The notes: generated by a model from the sequence alone, not told the origin. A stretch of 64,000 bases of DNA from Lichenostomus cassidix (GCA_008360975.2 CM039182.1:101711443-101775442), one strand, 5' to 3'; positions 39,695 to 53,000 are shown, counted from the stretch's first letter. Program-made: numbers and translations.

Positions 39695-42600
39695 AAGACT
39701 GATATATACCTGCCTAAAATACCCACTACAACTGCATAAATTTCAAGCATTTTGAGAGATCCTGTTCCAGTTCCCTCAAGTCTGTGAGGGAAAGATTATC
39801 CTTGTAAAGGGTCCTGTTAGTTATTAAGTGTTATAATATCTGCAGCTTGATCTCTGGAGAAGCAATTGTAGACAGCTTTGATATAAATACAGTAATCAGA
39901 ACTCATTCATCTGACAGTGTAACATGGCATTTCATTTTACAGACCAAAAAATAAAAAAAGAAAGAAAATACTTTCAAAGGAAGCAGAAATCTTTTACTTC
40001 TCCAGAAAATGAACACAGTCTGGCACTCACAATCACAGCTATAAGATTAAATGGAGACGTTTTCCAGATAAAGGGCTTCTACTGTCACAGTAAAATTTCT
40101 AAAGGTTTTTATTTGGAACTCAGGAAAAAGGGAGAATAAACCTGGAGAAAAGCAGACTGATTTTCAAGCATTTACTTAAGAATTTGTCTGGCTCTTCCCA
40201 TGAGCTCTCAGTCACAGGTGCACGACAGGTGCTGTGTGTGATATGTGTTTCTGCACATGTGGGGAAGGCATGCATTTAGCTCAAGTACTGCCAGTCTTGT
40301 TGGCATACATGGAAACATGAGAGTAAATGGGAAAAATATATGTGGATGCAGTGTGGGAATGTCAGAAAAACATGCTAGTCTGTATGCAACAAGCTTGCAT
40401 GAAATCATGGAGAGTCAGACTGATGTCTGTCTCTTCAAACAAAACTTTTTGAATGCTGCACTGTGGCAAGAAGAGGATACTGGTGTCAATACTACCGTGG
40501 CATTACAAAATATGGGCCAGTGCTGGCTCTTTGCTTTTCAGCATTAAATAATTGCCTATGGAAAAAGCAAGGGGCACACAGTTCTCTGCTCTTCTCTTTC
40601 TTTTCAAGCCTTCACCCAGAACTAATTGCTTTTTGGCCAAGAAAGAACTGTTAGGAGCTTTTAGCTCAGTGAACCCATCTTGGTGGCCAATTGCATTCTG
40701 GAAAAATATTAAGTCTGCAGTTTTTTCACCAGTCACTGACCTGCTAAGTAGAAAAATGGACTAACAGGCATCATGGGGTGATAATCACAAAGTTACCAAA
40801 CCAGTCCTATGGTATTACTGGTACTTTGCTGCTAAAAAGCCCAGTAATTCCAAGTATCCATGTTTTGTACCAGATGTATTAACAAGTTGTAGATGTGCTA
40901 ATTTTGTTTTTATATAGCTTATAGGAAACATGTCATGAATAACAGCCAAGCCATCTTCCAAGAGTAACATTAATACTTTAAGCTTCTGTTAACATAGAGA
41001 CACTGAAGGAAATGGGAAGTTAAATAGTCTATGAAAGATGGCTGCTTCACAAAAATCTGGTCACATTCAAAGTCTCCTCTGTGACACAAAACTGAAATGT
41101 GAGGATATATGTAGAATTGTGGCTATTTGAACATTGTTCATCACTGTTCCAGGATTGTAAAGGGGACCTCAGGGTAGGCATGGAGATGGCTGACAAGCTC
41201 TACAGCAAGGCTAACTTTGATTTGAGTGAGGTTATGAAATTCATTTAGTTGAGAGCAGTTCTACATATACTATTCTTTAACCAAATTAGCCCTGCTATAT
41301 AATTTTGAGAATATGGATCTGTAACTGCATATTTTTTTAATGAACTAACAGAAGAAATAAGGTATTGTGATCCATAGTAAAAGCTGGCCAAACCTATAAC
41401 AATAAATATAAAGAAGGCATATTAGGAGCATTAACATTTTCTTGTTTTCACATAGTGAATCTCCCTGAGGAAGTTACTTTCAATTTTTTAAATGGCAGTC
41501 ACATAAGAAATGAATCCTGAATTAATTGAAGTCTATGATAAAACTTCAAAAGGATCAGCATTTCATCCTGGCTTATATTGTGAGTTTTATGGAGAAGTTT
41601 CCAAAAGGCCTAAGGGTTATGAAATGTGATTGTAGACATTCTTCTGCAACAAATGCTGAAGAAGTAGATAGCATATTCAGAAGCATTCTCCAAGAACCTC
41701 ACTTTTATTCATGAATCTAAACAGTCAGTAAGAAAGTATTAATGCAAATAATTGTTAAAAATGCATGTTGTTTTCTGTCTAGAAGAAAATGAATTTTAAT
41801 ATACACTTTGATAGTTGATGGCAGTTTTAGGCATGTATTTGTAAGTAGATTTGCATGTTGAATATCAGAGTATAGCATTTAGTCTTTCCCTGGTTTATCA
41901 ATCATGTTATTCTCTGCAATTAAGGCAAGAAATTCTAACAAAAGACAGAAACTGGACGGCTTCATAGAAGAGCATGCCAAATTATTCAGGGGTTAAATAT
42001 CTTAGTTGTTAGGCTGTAACCTCAGACTCCTGGCTCCTCCTGTAGACATGAGACAAATAACTGGCTAGCAAGGAGAGCTGTGATCTTTACCAGTTGGTTC
42101 TGCCAAATTAATAAATGAACCCTGACTAAATGGCCAGGGAAACTCCATTTGAACATGTGTAATTCAGTGGATGCTGAGGAGTGATTTTGAACTTGATTAG
42201 TTTAAATGAAAAAGGGTTTTCAAAAATTGCTGAAAGTGTCTAACAGCATGTCTTTGTATCTTCAGAGATTTGCTGGAGAGAATATTAGGCTGTAATACTG
42301 AGCTATTAGTGAGCTGCATGAAGAGAAGCACAGAAAGCAGTAAAGGCAGCACCATTACAGAAATCATTGGCAGATTTTCAAAATGAGTAGGCTATACAGA
42401 ATTTTGGTCACTGCATCAAAAACAAACCCAAAAGAAACAGAAGCAGCCCAGCAGTTCTGACAGAAAAATTACAGCTCTGGAGATCTCATCTTCACATGAA
42501 AAGATGAGATAAATACCAGCATCATCTCATATTGAAATAGTGTCCATATGAGGTGACGTGACAGAAACCTAGGAAAATGCATATTACTCTGGCTGTCATT

Positions 42601-42874
42601 CAGTTGTCCTGGAAATACAGAACTGCAAAAGCCCACGAAGAAATAGAAGGGAAGGCAGGAAGGCAAGTTCTCATTGATGAAATGTATAAATATGAGGAAG
42701 AAGTGGATGGAAAGGTTAGGAACGAGAAAAATTCTTAACATTTCTAATTATTTGAATGATAACCGTAGTAAGGACAAGAGGAACTCTTCTCCTGAGTACT
42801 TTTTTGAATGAGATGACCTCTCCACAAGCCCTGGTGTAAGGCTTGGATAGCTCTGGGCAACTCTTTACCCACCT
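39695..42874. other. Non-coding stretch, no gene seen
   Basis: No gene or transposon recognised. A 10-bp perfect inverted repeat, ATCTCATCTT/AAGATGAGAT with an 8-base loop, lies at 42483-42510. Confidence 0.5.
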
Positions 42875-43058
42875 TTATGGCTCCTGTGCAGTTCCATGTC
42901 CCAAATTTAGCCTCTTGATCTCAGTGGTGGCTTGTTTGACAAGGGACACAATGTCAGCCTGAAGCCTTTCTCGAGACCACGCTGTGTCACCAGTGGATTC
43001 AGTGTCAGTCACCACTCTTAGGACAAACAAAGCTGAAATTATAGCAGGTGCTTGGAGG
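42875..43058 (-). other. Candidate terminal exon, unverified
   Basis: On the reverse strand a pyrimidine-rich acceptor, TTGTCTCTTCTCAG, ends at 43059. It is followed by 60 sense codons and a TAA stop at 42875. The translation contains APAIISALFVLRVVTDTEST, which looks like a hydrophobic beta-strand, then an amphipathic helix-like SRERLQADIVSLVKQATTEI. It joins in phase with the possible exon at 43386-43526. I do not recognise the protein; a nucleoside-phosphorylase-like C-terminus came to mind but is not supported. There is no evidence of transcription. Confidence 0.2.
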
Positions 43059-43385
43059 CTGAGAAGAGACAATGCAGCTGATATCCCAGCTTCACAGCTC
43101 TCCAGTTCTAAGTAATGGGTGAGAATAGTTTCAGACTGCTGTAACTCACCTCCAGCTGCCTACAACCCACAGGACAATTTTGGAAGCAAGAACCGATAGA
43201 GCAAAAGGAACTTTGACTAACCCCCACCCCGGGTCTTGCTATCTGAAATGTCACCCACTGGTTCCATTTACACACAGGAAATCTTCTAACACCAAGTTCA
43301 GCTGCCTTTCTGATAATTTCACTGGACAAAGAGCAGGCTCCAGTCCTAGACATGGACACAGATTTTCCCATATCTATTTTACTAC

Positions 43386-43526
43386 CTCCAGGGAAATCTT
43401 TTGTTCGACTTTTCATCTCCCTTTTTGGCAGCATTAGTCAGCATTTCTTGTTGTATCTTGTCTTCAATTTGGTACACAGCCTGAGTGATAATAAGCATTT
43501 GCCGGATACCTGCATCCCACTGACTC
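43386..43526 (-). other. Candidate internal exon, unverified
   Basis: A 141-base open segment on the reverse strand is bounded by an acceptor (CTATATTTTAATAG, ending at 43527) and a donor (CTGGAG|GTAGTA). It would encode SQWDAGIRQMLIITQAVYQI followed by a lysine-rich stretch. Entry and exit phases are equal. Splicing to the segment ending at 43058 would keep the frame across an intron of about 330 bases. Such matches arise by chance in long AT-rich DNA, and no family was recognised. Confidence 0.18.
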
Positions 43527-44474
43527 CTATTAAAATATAGCAAGTTCTACGAATGTCTTGAGATCCGACCAGTAGACTGTTCCTCTTTCCAACAGCAACA
43601 TTTGTAATGCATCAGGAACTTTTATAGAGCTATCAGCAGAAAATATAGAGTGTAAACAACTGCACTGTGCAATCCCAATATTCAAGCTTTAGCCTAGCTG
43701 CTACTATGCGCCTAAATCATGCACACAGGGGATTCTGAGTCTGTGTGTTATTTATAATATAAAGCAAATAGGACTGTTTTTTTATTTTAAATAATAACAA
43801 CAAAATATATTATCAGGGTAACTGCATTGAAATAAATTAAAGTCAAATTATTCTTCTTTCAGGCTGTTGGTATCGATCATTAAAGAGCACACCTGTTCTC
43901 CATTGCATGGCTAATCTTCTGTTCTGTTAGTCAAGGTGAAAATGATAAGTATATATGTCCAGTGATTCTGAACTTGTTTTTTGGACAGAGTTTAGGGTAT
44001 GACAAGGACTCTGTAGATACAAACTATGATTTTTGCTTCCTGCTAAATCAGTTCAGATGTTTGCTATGAAGACAGGTACTGTGTCTCTTGTGTGAGGGCT
44101 TTTTTTTCTCTTCATTACTTTACTTTCTGCTTTTCAAACTCAGATCTGCTTCAGACTGAAAATATGTTAAGTGCTTTTGGAAGTAGAAGAGCCTAAAGCA
44201 ACCTTTCCTTAACCAATTAACTTTGATTTGTGGCATTCAAATTTTAATTTTTGAGGATGCAAATTTATTTGTTATTATTTAGCTGCAGAAATATCCATGC
44301 AGATTGTTATTCCTAGTTAGAAAGACTATTTTGAGAGAAAATTAGAGATGACAGATTTGTATATCTATGCAAATGCAGGATTTAGATATCTTTGATTTTT
44401 GAAAGACAGAAGAGACCAATCAAAATACATCAAGATATTGAGGCAAAAAAGACAGTGTTAAAGGTGAACCCACC

Positions 44475-44534
44475 TGTGCATGTGTGTGTGTATGTATGGA
44501 CATAAAAGACATATACATACACACATATACAATA
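44475..44534. repeat. Imperfect TG then CA dinucleotide-rich sequence
   Basis: TGTGCATGTGTGTGTGTATG (44475-44494) is followed after a short spacer by an ACATATACATACACACATAT segment (about 44510-44530). Confidence 0.85.
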
Positions 44535-44793
44535 TTTGAAAAAAATCCTTTTGCAGGAGTGTGGCAATCACTGCTATTTCTTGTAATTGGTTTTGTTACG
44601 CAGCAATTGAATATGTCTTTGTGTGTGAGTGTCTGTGCACACAGAGGCAGGGAAAGTTGGTCCCTGCAAGTGTTAGAGCAAGATGGAAGAGCAGAGTGAG
44701 ATTCTCACACCCTTGTGTGATGTGTGATACATTTCAGCAGTGGTATCATATTTTCTTGAAATATTGCTTGCTTCATTATTTGCTGCACTTCAG

Positions 44794-44950
44794 CATAAAC
44801 TAGGTTTTGCTGCATTTTTCCAACTTAATAACTGAAGAAGAGAAGCAATAAAATAAATATTAGCCCAAGGGAAGACTTTTCTTGTGCCCCTTAATAGTGT
44901 AGCTTACACCTAATATAGAAACTGAATAAAATAGTAATGATTTCTGTCCA
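44794..44950 (+). repeat. Direct repeat, copy 1 (left of truncated LTR)
   Basis: This segment starts with ATAAACTAGGTTTTGCTGC and runs through CTGAAGAAGAGAAGCAATAA and GTAGCTTACACCTAATATAG. It matches 45461-45617 along its length at roughly 80-85% by eye. The family or origin of the repeat is unknown. Confidence 0.85.
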
Positions 44951-45113
44951 TTTTTTTCTTAATGAGAAAATTATCATTTGAATTAGACAAATGGAACATT
45001 AATTTATTTATTTTCACTTTTGAAGTAGCAAAAAAAAGGCAAGATTTTGTAATGTCACCAGAGGAGGAGGTGATGCATCCTAAAGCATCCTCATGTTGGG
45101 TGCCCAAAGGGGC

Positions 45114-45455
45114 TTTCATGGTTTAACCATAGCCAGCAACCTAGCACCATGTAGCCACTCACTCCCAGGTGAGTGTAGCCACTCAGTGGCCCCCAGGTGG
45201 GATGAGGAGGAGAACTGGAAAAAAACCCATAAATTAAAACTCAAGGATTAAGATGTGAACAGTTTAATATGGAAAAAAAAGTAAAATATAATACTAATAC
45301 AAATTATTTTAATTTTACTAATGAGAATAGTGCTATTTAAAATAATAGTAATAATGATGAAAAGAGGAGAGAGGAAAGGAATAAAATGCGAGAAAAATAA
45401 GCGATATTAAATTAAATTACTAACCACTCACTGAACAATGCCCAGTGACACTTAC
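45114..45455 (-). mobile_element. Truncated LTR of an avian endogenous retrovirus (R-U5 side)
   Basis: At 45114 the sequence TTTCATGGTTTAACC is the reverse complement of an avian LTR 3' terminus (GGTTAAACCA-type end). Continuing, AGCCAGCAACCTAGCACCAT, GTAGCCACTCACTCCC, a CCCAGGTGGGATGAGGAGGA block and AACAGTTTAATATGG (reverse of an ATTAAA-type polyadenylation signal) follow in family order. Similarity ends near 45455 at TGCCCAGTGACACTTACTTG, so the upstream U3 half is missing. With only one terminus present, no target duplication can be assessed. Confidence 0.85.
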
Positions 45456-45460
45456 TTGAG

Positions 45461-45617
45461 TATAAACTGGGGTTTGCTGCATTTTTCCAACTTATTAACT
45501 GAAGAAGGAAAGCAATAAACTAAATTCCAATCCAAGAGAAGACTTTTCTGTGTGTACATTGACAGTGTAGCTAACACCTAATACAGAAACTTAATGAAAT
45601 AGCAACATTTGCTGTCT
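45461..45617 (+). repeat. Direct repeat, copy 2 (right of truncated LTR)
   Basis: This segment starts with TATAAACTGGGGTTTGCTGC and runs through TTAACTGAAGAAGGAAAGC and GTAGCTAACACCTAATACAG. It matches 44794-44950 in the same orientation and begins almost exactly where LTR similarity stops. Confidence 0.85.
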
Positions 45618-48600
45618 TTTCAGTTTAGTTTTTCTGAGAGATAATAAGATCTCTTTCCCAGGCAATTGCACATATTATGACTTCTCTTTCCACAGCCACA
45701 ATTTGCTCTTTTCTTAGATATGGGTATTTCACACGCAAAGTACACAGCCCTGAAACAGGCGGGCTTCTATTATGGCATTCATATTGCAGAAATGAATCTA
45801 AGGTTCCCCTAGATGTTCAGATGCATGCAATCCTTTAAGGATCAAGCCCCAAAATTGAGTGTTCCCAGCATATTTCTGAATCAAAAAGTGAGAGAAAATT
45901 TCAAAAAAGATCACAAAGATATATTACCACTAATTGAAATATTTTACTGATGTTTTCCTATCAAGCTAAAAAGTTCAAAGGGAAATAATTGCATATTTTT
46001 GTACTGATGAAGAGCATATATCAAATGTCAAATGTGGAAATGGCATCTCATGTTTAGCATGAGACTCAAGTGTGATTCTTTTTACTGTGTTGGAATATGC
46101 AACACTGCTTTTCTGAATACTTCAATGTTATTTGAAAATGTCAGATGGATTCTCACCTTTGAAGTAAAGAGATTCTCATCTACAACACTGTTAGTCAGCA
46201 AAGTTCATTGTTAGGCAAAATCATGCAAAATAACACTGAGATTTTTAAAATAGAAACATCAAAGCAGTAGCTAAAAGGTCCATGCCTGAGAGCACACTAT
46301 TATCTTGTGTTCTTAAAAAAACTTAAATTTCATTTTCAGCTGATGGACAATTTGCTGCACATTTTCACCCTCTTCTTTTTGAGAGATTTGGGATGTGAAG
46401 AAATGTAAGTGCAAGAAGATAAACAATAGATTCAAAGAAGGTAAAAGAATAAGATGACAAGAAAGAGGTGATAGGTTTTTGTCTTCAGAACAAACACATA
46501 TGTAAACTCCAGGGCCCACCATGTCACACTTTTTTTTTGTTGCAACCAGAAAACAGCTTACTCAAAATATGTACATTTGAATTTATAGTAGATACTTTAA
46601 AAATGAGTATAAAAAGTCTTTCATTGCAAACAAACAGGTTTATATGATAACAGTATAGCATCCGTGATGTCCACTGAACTTTATGGCTCACGTTCTGACA
46701 ATTTTTTTAAAGTATTTCCTCTTCATTGTTTTTTATTCAGGCACTTGGACAATTATAGCAGGTTCAGAAATTCTGGGTGTAGTTTTTGCACAGTACCCAT
46801 GGTGAGAATGATTTTGGAAACTGGGCTAAGAGCCTACACAGGTGTAATTCAGGTCTGGAAGGGCATTTACACTGCCAATACCTGTCTAAGGATCGATTCA
46901 CCTGGCACTGCAAAATACATTCAGTCATTAAGGTGAGAAGTTTCATAAAACTCCCATTCTGTTCTCAGCTGAGGGACTGCTGTGGTGATTTGTCACAACA
47001 AGCTTTGCTTTTTCTAATACAGAATACAAAGTGATAATTTTGAAAACAATTTCTGATGGAAAGAAATACAGAAAGAGTAAACATGCATGTCTGTGGGTTC
47101 ATATTCATACAGATACTGTGTTTGAAAGGGAGTAATTATTGTCCCTGAAGTGAAACTTCATCACACGTGGTCTGACCACACATGGTCTCCTCAATGAAGT
47201 ATGAATCCTGCTCTGATTAAGTGTCTTCAAATGAAACAACACACATTTTTAACACATGCAGTGCAGAGCCAAGAAGACTTTTCTTTCTGAAAACCAGATG
47301 TTCCCAGTAATGATTCTAATAAGGCAGGCACTAGTAATATTTAAATTGCATGCAGGAATTCTTCACAAGGAACTATTCTCCTCCAAGCTTTAAAATAAAA
47401 GATATCTGTTCGTTCAGCTTTAATAAGTGAAAAAAAAATACAGTTTCCACAGTTAGGTGGCACTGTTTCCTTTTTCTTATTAAAGCCTTTAAGCCTTTGC
47501 AGTCACTGTGCTTCAGAGGTACCAAAAAATAGTGCTTTTTGCGACTAAGGCTTCACTCTGAAAAGGAACTGGACAAACATCAGACTGTCTCACGAGTCTG
47601 TAATTATTCCCTTCCCTTCTCTTTGAAGCTGACATGTGTTTCCTACAGTCTTTGTCTATCACCTTTTATAATGTGCCACAATTACTGTGGGTATTTTGTA
47701 GCTTGGAGAAATGCTTGAGGGTGAAATTTCCATCCTCTGCATGTGCTCTGCACTTACTGCTGTGTCCTGCTTTTACTTACCCTACAATGCAATTAGAGCC
47801 CTCTGTTCAAGTCACCTGTATCAGCCAAGTTGAGGATCCTCAGTAGTAAAAAATGCCATTTCCAAAAGACCCCCCTTCAGGAAAATTATGGTGGTAAAAG
47901 GGAGATGTGTCTCCACTTTAGCCATGGTTTTGGTGTGATCCATCCTTTTACAGCTGTGCCTTGCAAACTGAACTGTCTGGAAGAGAAAGGAATTCAACAT
48001 GATTGAACATGATTTATAATGACTTAATATCATTAGAAACTAAGCTCTCACCTATGCCAAGATGATAAACTGGACTCATTGAGTATGAGAACCTCTGTTG
48101 ATATAAGAGGTCACAAAAAAGTGTGGATGAAAATAGCAGAACACATAGTACTGAACATAAGCTAAAGCTACAATATCAAAAGCTGCCTCATGATATTTCA
48201 CCAATATTACAAAATTTGTATCATATTCATTATTCTTATTATTCTTATTATTTAATAATAACTTAATTTAACAATAAATTATTTTATAAATGTCCAATCT
48301 AGCCAAAATCAGTTTTTTTAAAAAGGGCCCATCAACTATTAATAAGCCTTTGTCTATGTAAAAAGAAAAAATAATAAGGCAGTCCATCTCAATTTCTGTC
48401 AAGACAGAAAAATGGTTGAAACACTTTATGAAGTGGACTGAGATGTGTTGGAAGATACTGTGTTCACTGAAGCAGACTGGTGTTATCCCAACAGTTGTAA
48501 CCCAAGTTTAAGCTAGTGCTAAAATTTACACCTCTGGAGCTCTGCCCCATATTTTCTATATCACAGCCTGGTGCAATATTTTATGTCAAGAAAAACACTT

Positions 48601-49306
48601 AAAGTCAAAATCCTTTTTTTTTATTTTCTAGGCAGTCATGACAGTGATGTATCTTAGTAGTGGTTCCTGGACTTCTCTAATTAAGCTTGAAATTTGGTTC
48701 ATGTGTGACCAAGAAATCTCAAAAATATGCTGGACTGAGCCTGTGGAACAAAACAGTGCTTTGTAATTTCTGAATTGCTTTTTCATAACAGGATTCCACT
48801 ACAGTTGCCTGATATAAATCATCTTTCCAAATATTTGCTTAGTCTTAGCAGTGGTGTTTCCCACTTGGTACAGTTTTACAATATCTTACTTCAATAAAAC
48901 TGCACTGTTGAGTCATGGTTTGTGCCTTTCTGAAAAGCTACCTCTTTGGATGTATTTTATTCTGCTATATAACTTAGTGCTATTTTTGAAGTGTGAGCTA
49001 AATAAACCATGAAACTTGGCTTCTTTGTGATGTCTGTGTTTTTCTCACTCTTTTGTAGCCAATCTTTTCCACAAAGCTTCTCTTCTTTAATTGCCAGTGG
49101 TCTACAGTGTTACTAGAGACTTTATGGACTTGAGAATTTATCAGCTATTAATAAACCACAAGTTACTGAACACCCCTCATGAATGTTTTGCTATTCTAAT
49201 AATCCATCTGTGAAAGAAGACACCAGGGAATGCAAAAGACCTACTGATGTACACAGCTGTTACAACTATTTTTTATGTAATGGCTCCCTTCTTCTCTAAG
49301 GAGATT
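45618..49306. other. AT-rich non-coding stretch, no gene seen
   Basis: No gene or transposon recognised. An ATT-rich low-complexity patch lies at about 48227-48290. Confidence 0.5.
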
Positions 49307-49882
49307 TGTGGTGGGTTGACCCTGGCTGGGATCCAGGTGCTCACCAAGCTGCTCCATCACTCCCCTTCCCAATGGGACAGGGGAGAGAAAATGAGATGGA
49401 AAACAATTTTTAGGTTGAGATAAGGCAGTTTACTAAAGCAAAAAAATGAAAGTTTGGGTGCAGATAAGCAAAGAGAAAATGAAATTTATTCTTGACTTCC
49501 CATGAGCAAGTGATGCTCAACAACTGCCTGGGAAGCAGGGAATCAGTGCTGATGGCAGTTGCTCCAGAGGGCAAATGTTGTAAATAATGAATTTCCCCCT
49601 TCTTCCTCTTTCTCTTAGCTTTTGTATCTGAGGAACATCATATGGTATGGAATATCTCTTCCATTAATTTGGGTTAACTGCCCTAGCCCTCTCCTAGGAT
49701 CTTGGCCACTCTCAGACCATTGATAGAGGGGGAATGTTGAGAGACAGGGCTGATGCCAGTTCTGCTCAGCAGCAGCCAAAGCGGTGGTGTGTTACCAACC
49801 CTTTTCTAGCTACCAATGCAAAGCAAAACACTGCTTGGGCTGCTGAGGGGAGATGAGCTCCATCTACACCAGACCCAATACA
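49307..49882 (-). mobile_element. Solo LTR of an avian endogenous retrovirus
   Basis: The forward strand starts TGTGGTGGGTTGACCCTGGC and ends CAGACCCAATACA, giving TG...CA termini. Read on the reverse strand it has the order expected of this avian LTR group: a TGCTGAGCAG block, CATATTCC-like and CCATATGATG blocks, a weak TATA-like GATACAAAAGC (about 49615-49625), an AGTAAACTGCCTTATCTCAA segment resembling the polyadenylation area, and the terminal GCCAGGGTCAACCCACCACA. Flanking 5-mers AGATT (49302-49306) and ACATT (49883-49887) match at four of five positions, consistent with a mutated target duplication. Length is 576 bases. No internal retroviral sequence adjoins it, so it is a solo LTR. 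Confidence 0.9.
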
Positions 49883-50041
49883 ACATTTAATTTAGAGAGA
49901 GAACTTTTCACAGAATTTGACCAAATCTTTAAAAGTGTAGAAGTTGCTGGCTAAATTTTCAGTAAATAGTGATTTACTGTGTTAAGAAAAAAAGGTAAAA
50001 AAACAAAATTGAAAAAACCCAGGCTGCTCAGAGATCTGTAA

Positions 50042-50080
50042 GACATCCTTTGATGACATCCTTTGATGACATCCTGAGGA
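50042..50080. repeat. 13-bp tandem repeat, about 2.6 copies
   Basis: GACATCCTTTGAT occurs at 50042-50054 and 50055-50067, and GACATCCTGAGGA at 50068-50080. Confidence 0.92.
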
Positions 50081-53000
50081 TGTCTGTGGACAGTTCTGCT
50101 AGAAAACCTGCAAGTATGCACAGATTTACAGTAGAAGTTACCTATTTCTTATTCCTTACAGGCAGCACCTGTTCAGGGTTAGCAGGCAGTGGTTCCAAAA
50201 TCTATTTTAAAGTAATCTTTTGAACTCTGAGGGGGCAACAGCATCACCGGGGAAGGGATATGTTGGATCGCAAGTTTTTTTTGTAAGATCCACTGATGTA
50301 GCTTACTCCTCTCCTCAACACAACTGACTCACTTGGATATAAAACAAAGAAAGGAAAGGAAGACTTACTCTGTAAGTGAAATTTGTTGGATTTTCTGTCC
50401 TGTCTGCAGGAAACTGTGGGGAATTTATCTGCCTTGGGAAGATCAAAAAGGAAATTCTCAGCAGCAATAATATCATCTTTTGGAACTCCCTCAGTAATAA
50501 CTGAAACAATGGATTACTTTTCTCCAGAAAGGACCCAAAATTTTATTTATGAATAAATGAATATAGTAAAATCAAATTCTTCTACTGAAATGCTCACATT
50601 ACTCAGATACTCAGCTGCAAAATATCAGGTACATAACACTGCAGCATTTGACATGGGGTTCCAGTCTCTTAACATCCAAAACTGGCCTGTGCATTGGCTA
50701 TATGATTTATTAGTCAGCCTATTCAAGGCAGATGTCCTTCACAACAACTGCTGGATAGCAAAGCAAAAGTTATAACATATTTTCAACACATGTACTATAA
50801 TATCACAGTTGCATGTTTATCTGTCCATCAATATTAATACATCTGCAATACAGCAGATTTCTGAGCAATGTGTATAGCAGGTATGCAGGTCTCTTTGTGT
50901 CCTTTATTCAGAGTTTCACTGTCTCACTGTTCCCTAAGAAACTATTCCTGTACGAAGCATCTGACACAGAGCAGTTGAAATATTAGGAAAAATGCAATAA
51001 TGTCTTGAATAAATAAACCCAATGTCTATGGTGGATAGTTCTCAGAATACTCTGAGGTCCTATATAATCATTGCTTTGTTTGGTTCTTGTCTGATTTTGC
51101 TGTTGTTCCTTGAGATCTGTATGCACATAAATTAACGTAATTCATCAATATGACAGCTGAATTTTAAATTTAGAGTTGTTATTTTTTCAACAGTTCAGCT
51201 GCTCACTTTAATGTCAGCAGTGATGCAGGCTTTACATTATGTACTTTTCATCATCTTTAATTCCAGATTTATGTGGTATAGATGAGGAGGAATGCACATA
51301 TTCCTCAGTGGAGCAGACATTTTTCTTTTCTAGAGATCTCTCTCAAACTGCACCGTAAGCTCTTCTGGAGTCATGAGACCATCCATGTTTAACTTAATCT
51401 TCTAGTGGGTTATCAAAGTGACATGGGAGTTACTCAAAGAGTTGGAAAGGCATGTTTCTCCTTCTGTTTCCTGCCAGCAGCCCTGCCTTAAGGCAGAAGT
51501 TCAAAATTGTTTTTATGACCTCAATCTCTCTGCTTCTGTATATTTTTCTTCTAAGAGAGCATGCAAAAAGCATGCTCACTCATTCCCTTTCACATGCTGA
51601 TGATACAGTTTTCTTTTTTTGTCTGCTGTTTTATTTGTCTGCTGTTTTGTTTGAGCTGTTGGACCTCTGTTATTTTGCCTCCTCTCCTCCATCCCCGCTC
51701 CTCCCAAAAAAAACCCCAAACCATGAACAAACCCATCCAAAAACAGGCAAGGAGAAAGAAAAGCTCATGAAAAAGAGTGAGGAGAAAATTCTGATCTAAA
51801 CCTTGTTTTTCGCGTTTATGAATGTGACAGAATTAACTGCAACCTTTCACAACAGGACATTTTCCTCTTTAAGATGTTAACCTCTTAGAAGAAAAGGAGC
51901 TAGCAATGTCAAAACCTCTGTTTGAACCAAAGGGAAGCCCAGCTCTTTGCCTCTCTGAGATCAAGACCTGGCCAGCTGTCCTGAGGCTCTAAATTTGCTG
52001 CAGGACATAGACTGCAACCATGTGTGCTGCTGGATTGCAAACACCTTTTTCATTTCTCAGTGGAGGCTGCTGTGCAAGCAATGATATCAGCTTTCTGTTT
52101 GTTTTGAGAAGCACTTTTCCCTCGTTTCCATTCCACTGAGTCTGCAGCAGAGCTATAGCACAGTACTAGAGGTAATTTTAAATGTGTAAACTTTCCACAA
52201 AACAGCAGCTGTCAGCCTTGCCATATGGGAAAAAGCCCCACCCACAACAGAACCTGTATGCAAACTTGGGAAAAACAACCTGATAAAAGCTTGGCAGCAA
52301 TAAGAAAGCAGTTTGATAATAGGCTAGAAAAATAACTACAAAATTAACCATCAATGCAAAGAATATTTTTATTTGAAAGTTCTGGATACTTTTACTTGTT
52401 TTCAAAGGAACCTACAGTTCAGCTAGCAAACTGATTCCTGATTTTAGAGTCCTGTACAAAAAAAGGACCTACAAGGCTCAGACAAAATTTCCTCAATTAA
52501 AGACAATGGCCATGCTCTGCATACCCTTAGAAACTTCTCCGTGAAATGTGCAGTAGAACTAGCTATAATTAAATATATGCAGATATCACAATAATAAAAG
52601 CTTGATTAACTCAGTTCTATAGGAAGCTGCATATTAATTTCCATAATGCTTAAAATTAGATGAGTTCCATCTGAATTTCAACATTTTCCCTTGCCAAATG
52701 AAGATGCTAATCGCACTATTCAAATGTTTGAAGGGAGGATTGAGAAGCTTGGTACAGACAAAAAAATCCATAGTGTTACCATTTTAGCAATACTCATGTG
52801 CCCAACGTAACCAATCATGAATGAAGCCCTTTTACTTAAATATTTGGGAAATGTCTAGCACATCTCAACAAACCAGGATATTTTATATTCATCTGCAGAG
52901 AATTAAAAAGGAATGGATGCTTTCTAAATAGATTACCATGTTATTTATTCTTCTTGAGGGGGAAAGTCAGCATAATTTTTAAAACATAATATTAGCTGAA

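Noticed and set aside
42483..42510. 10-bp perfect inverted repeat as a possible terminator or microRNA precursor
   Set aside because: The stem is too short for a microRNA precursor, and intrinsic terminators are not relevant in this genome type; likely chance.
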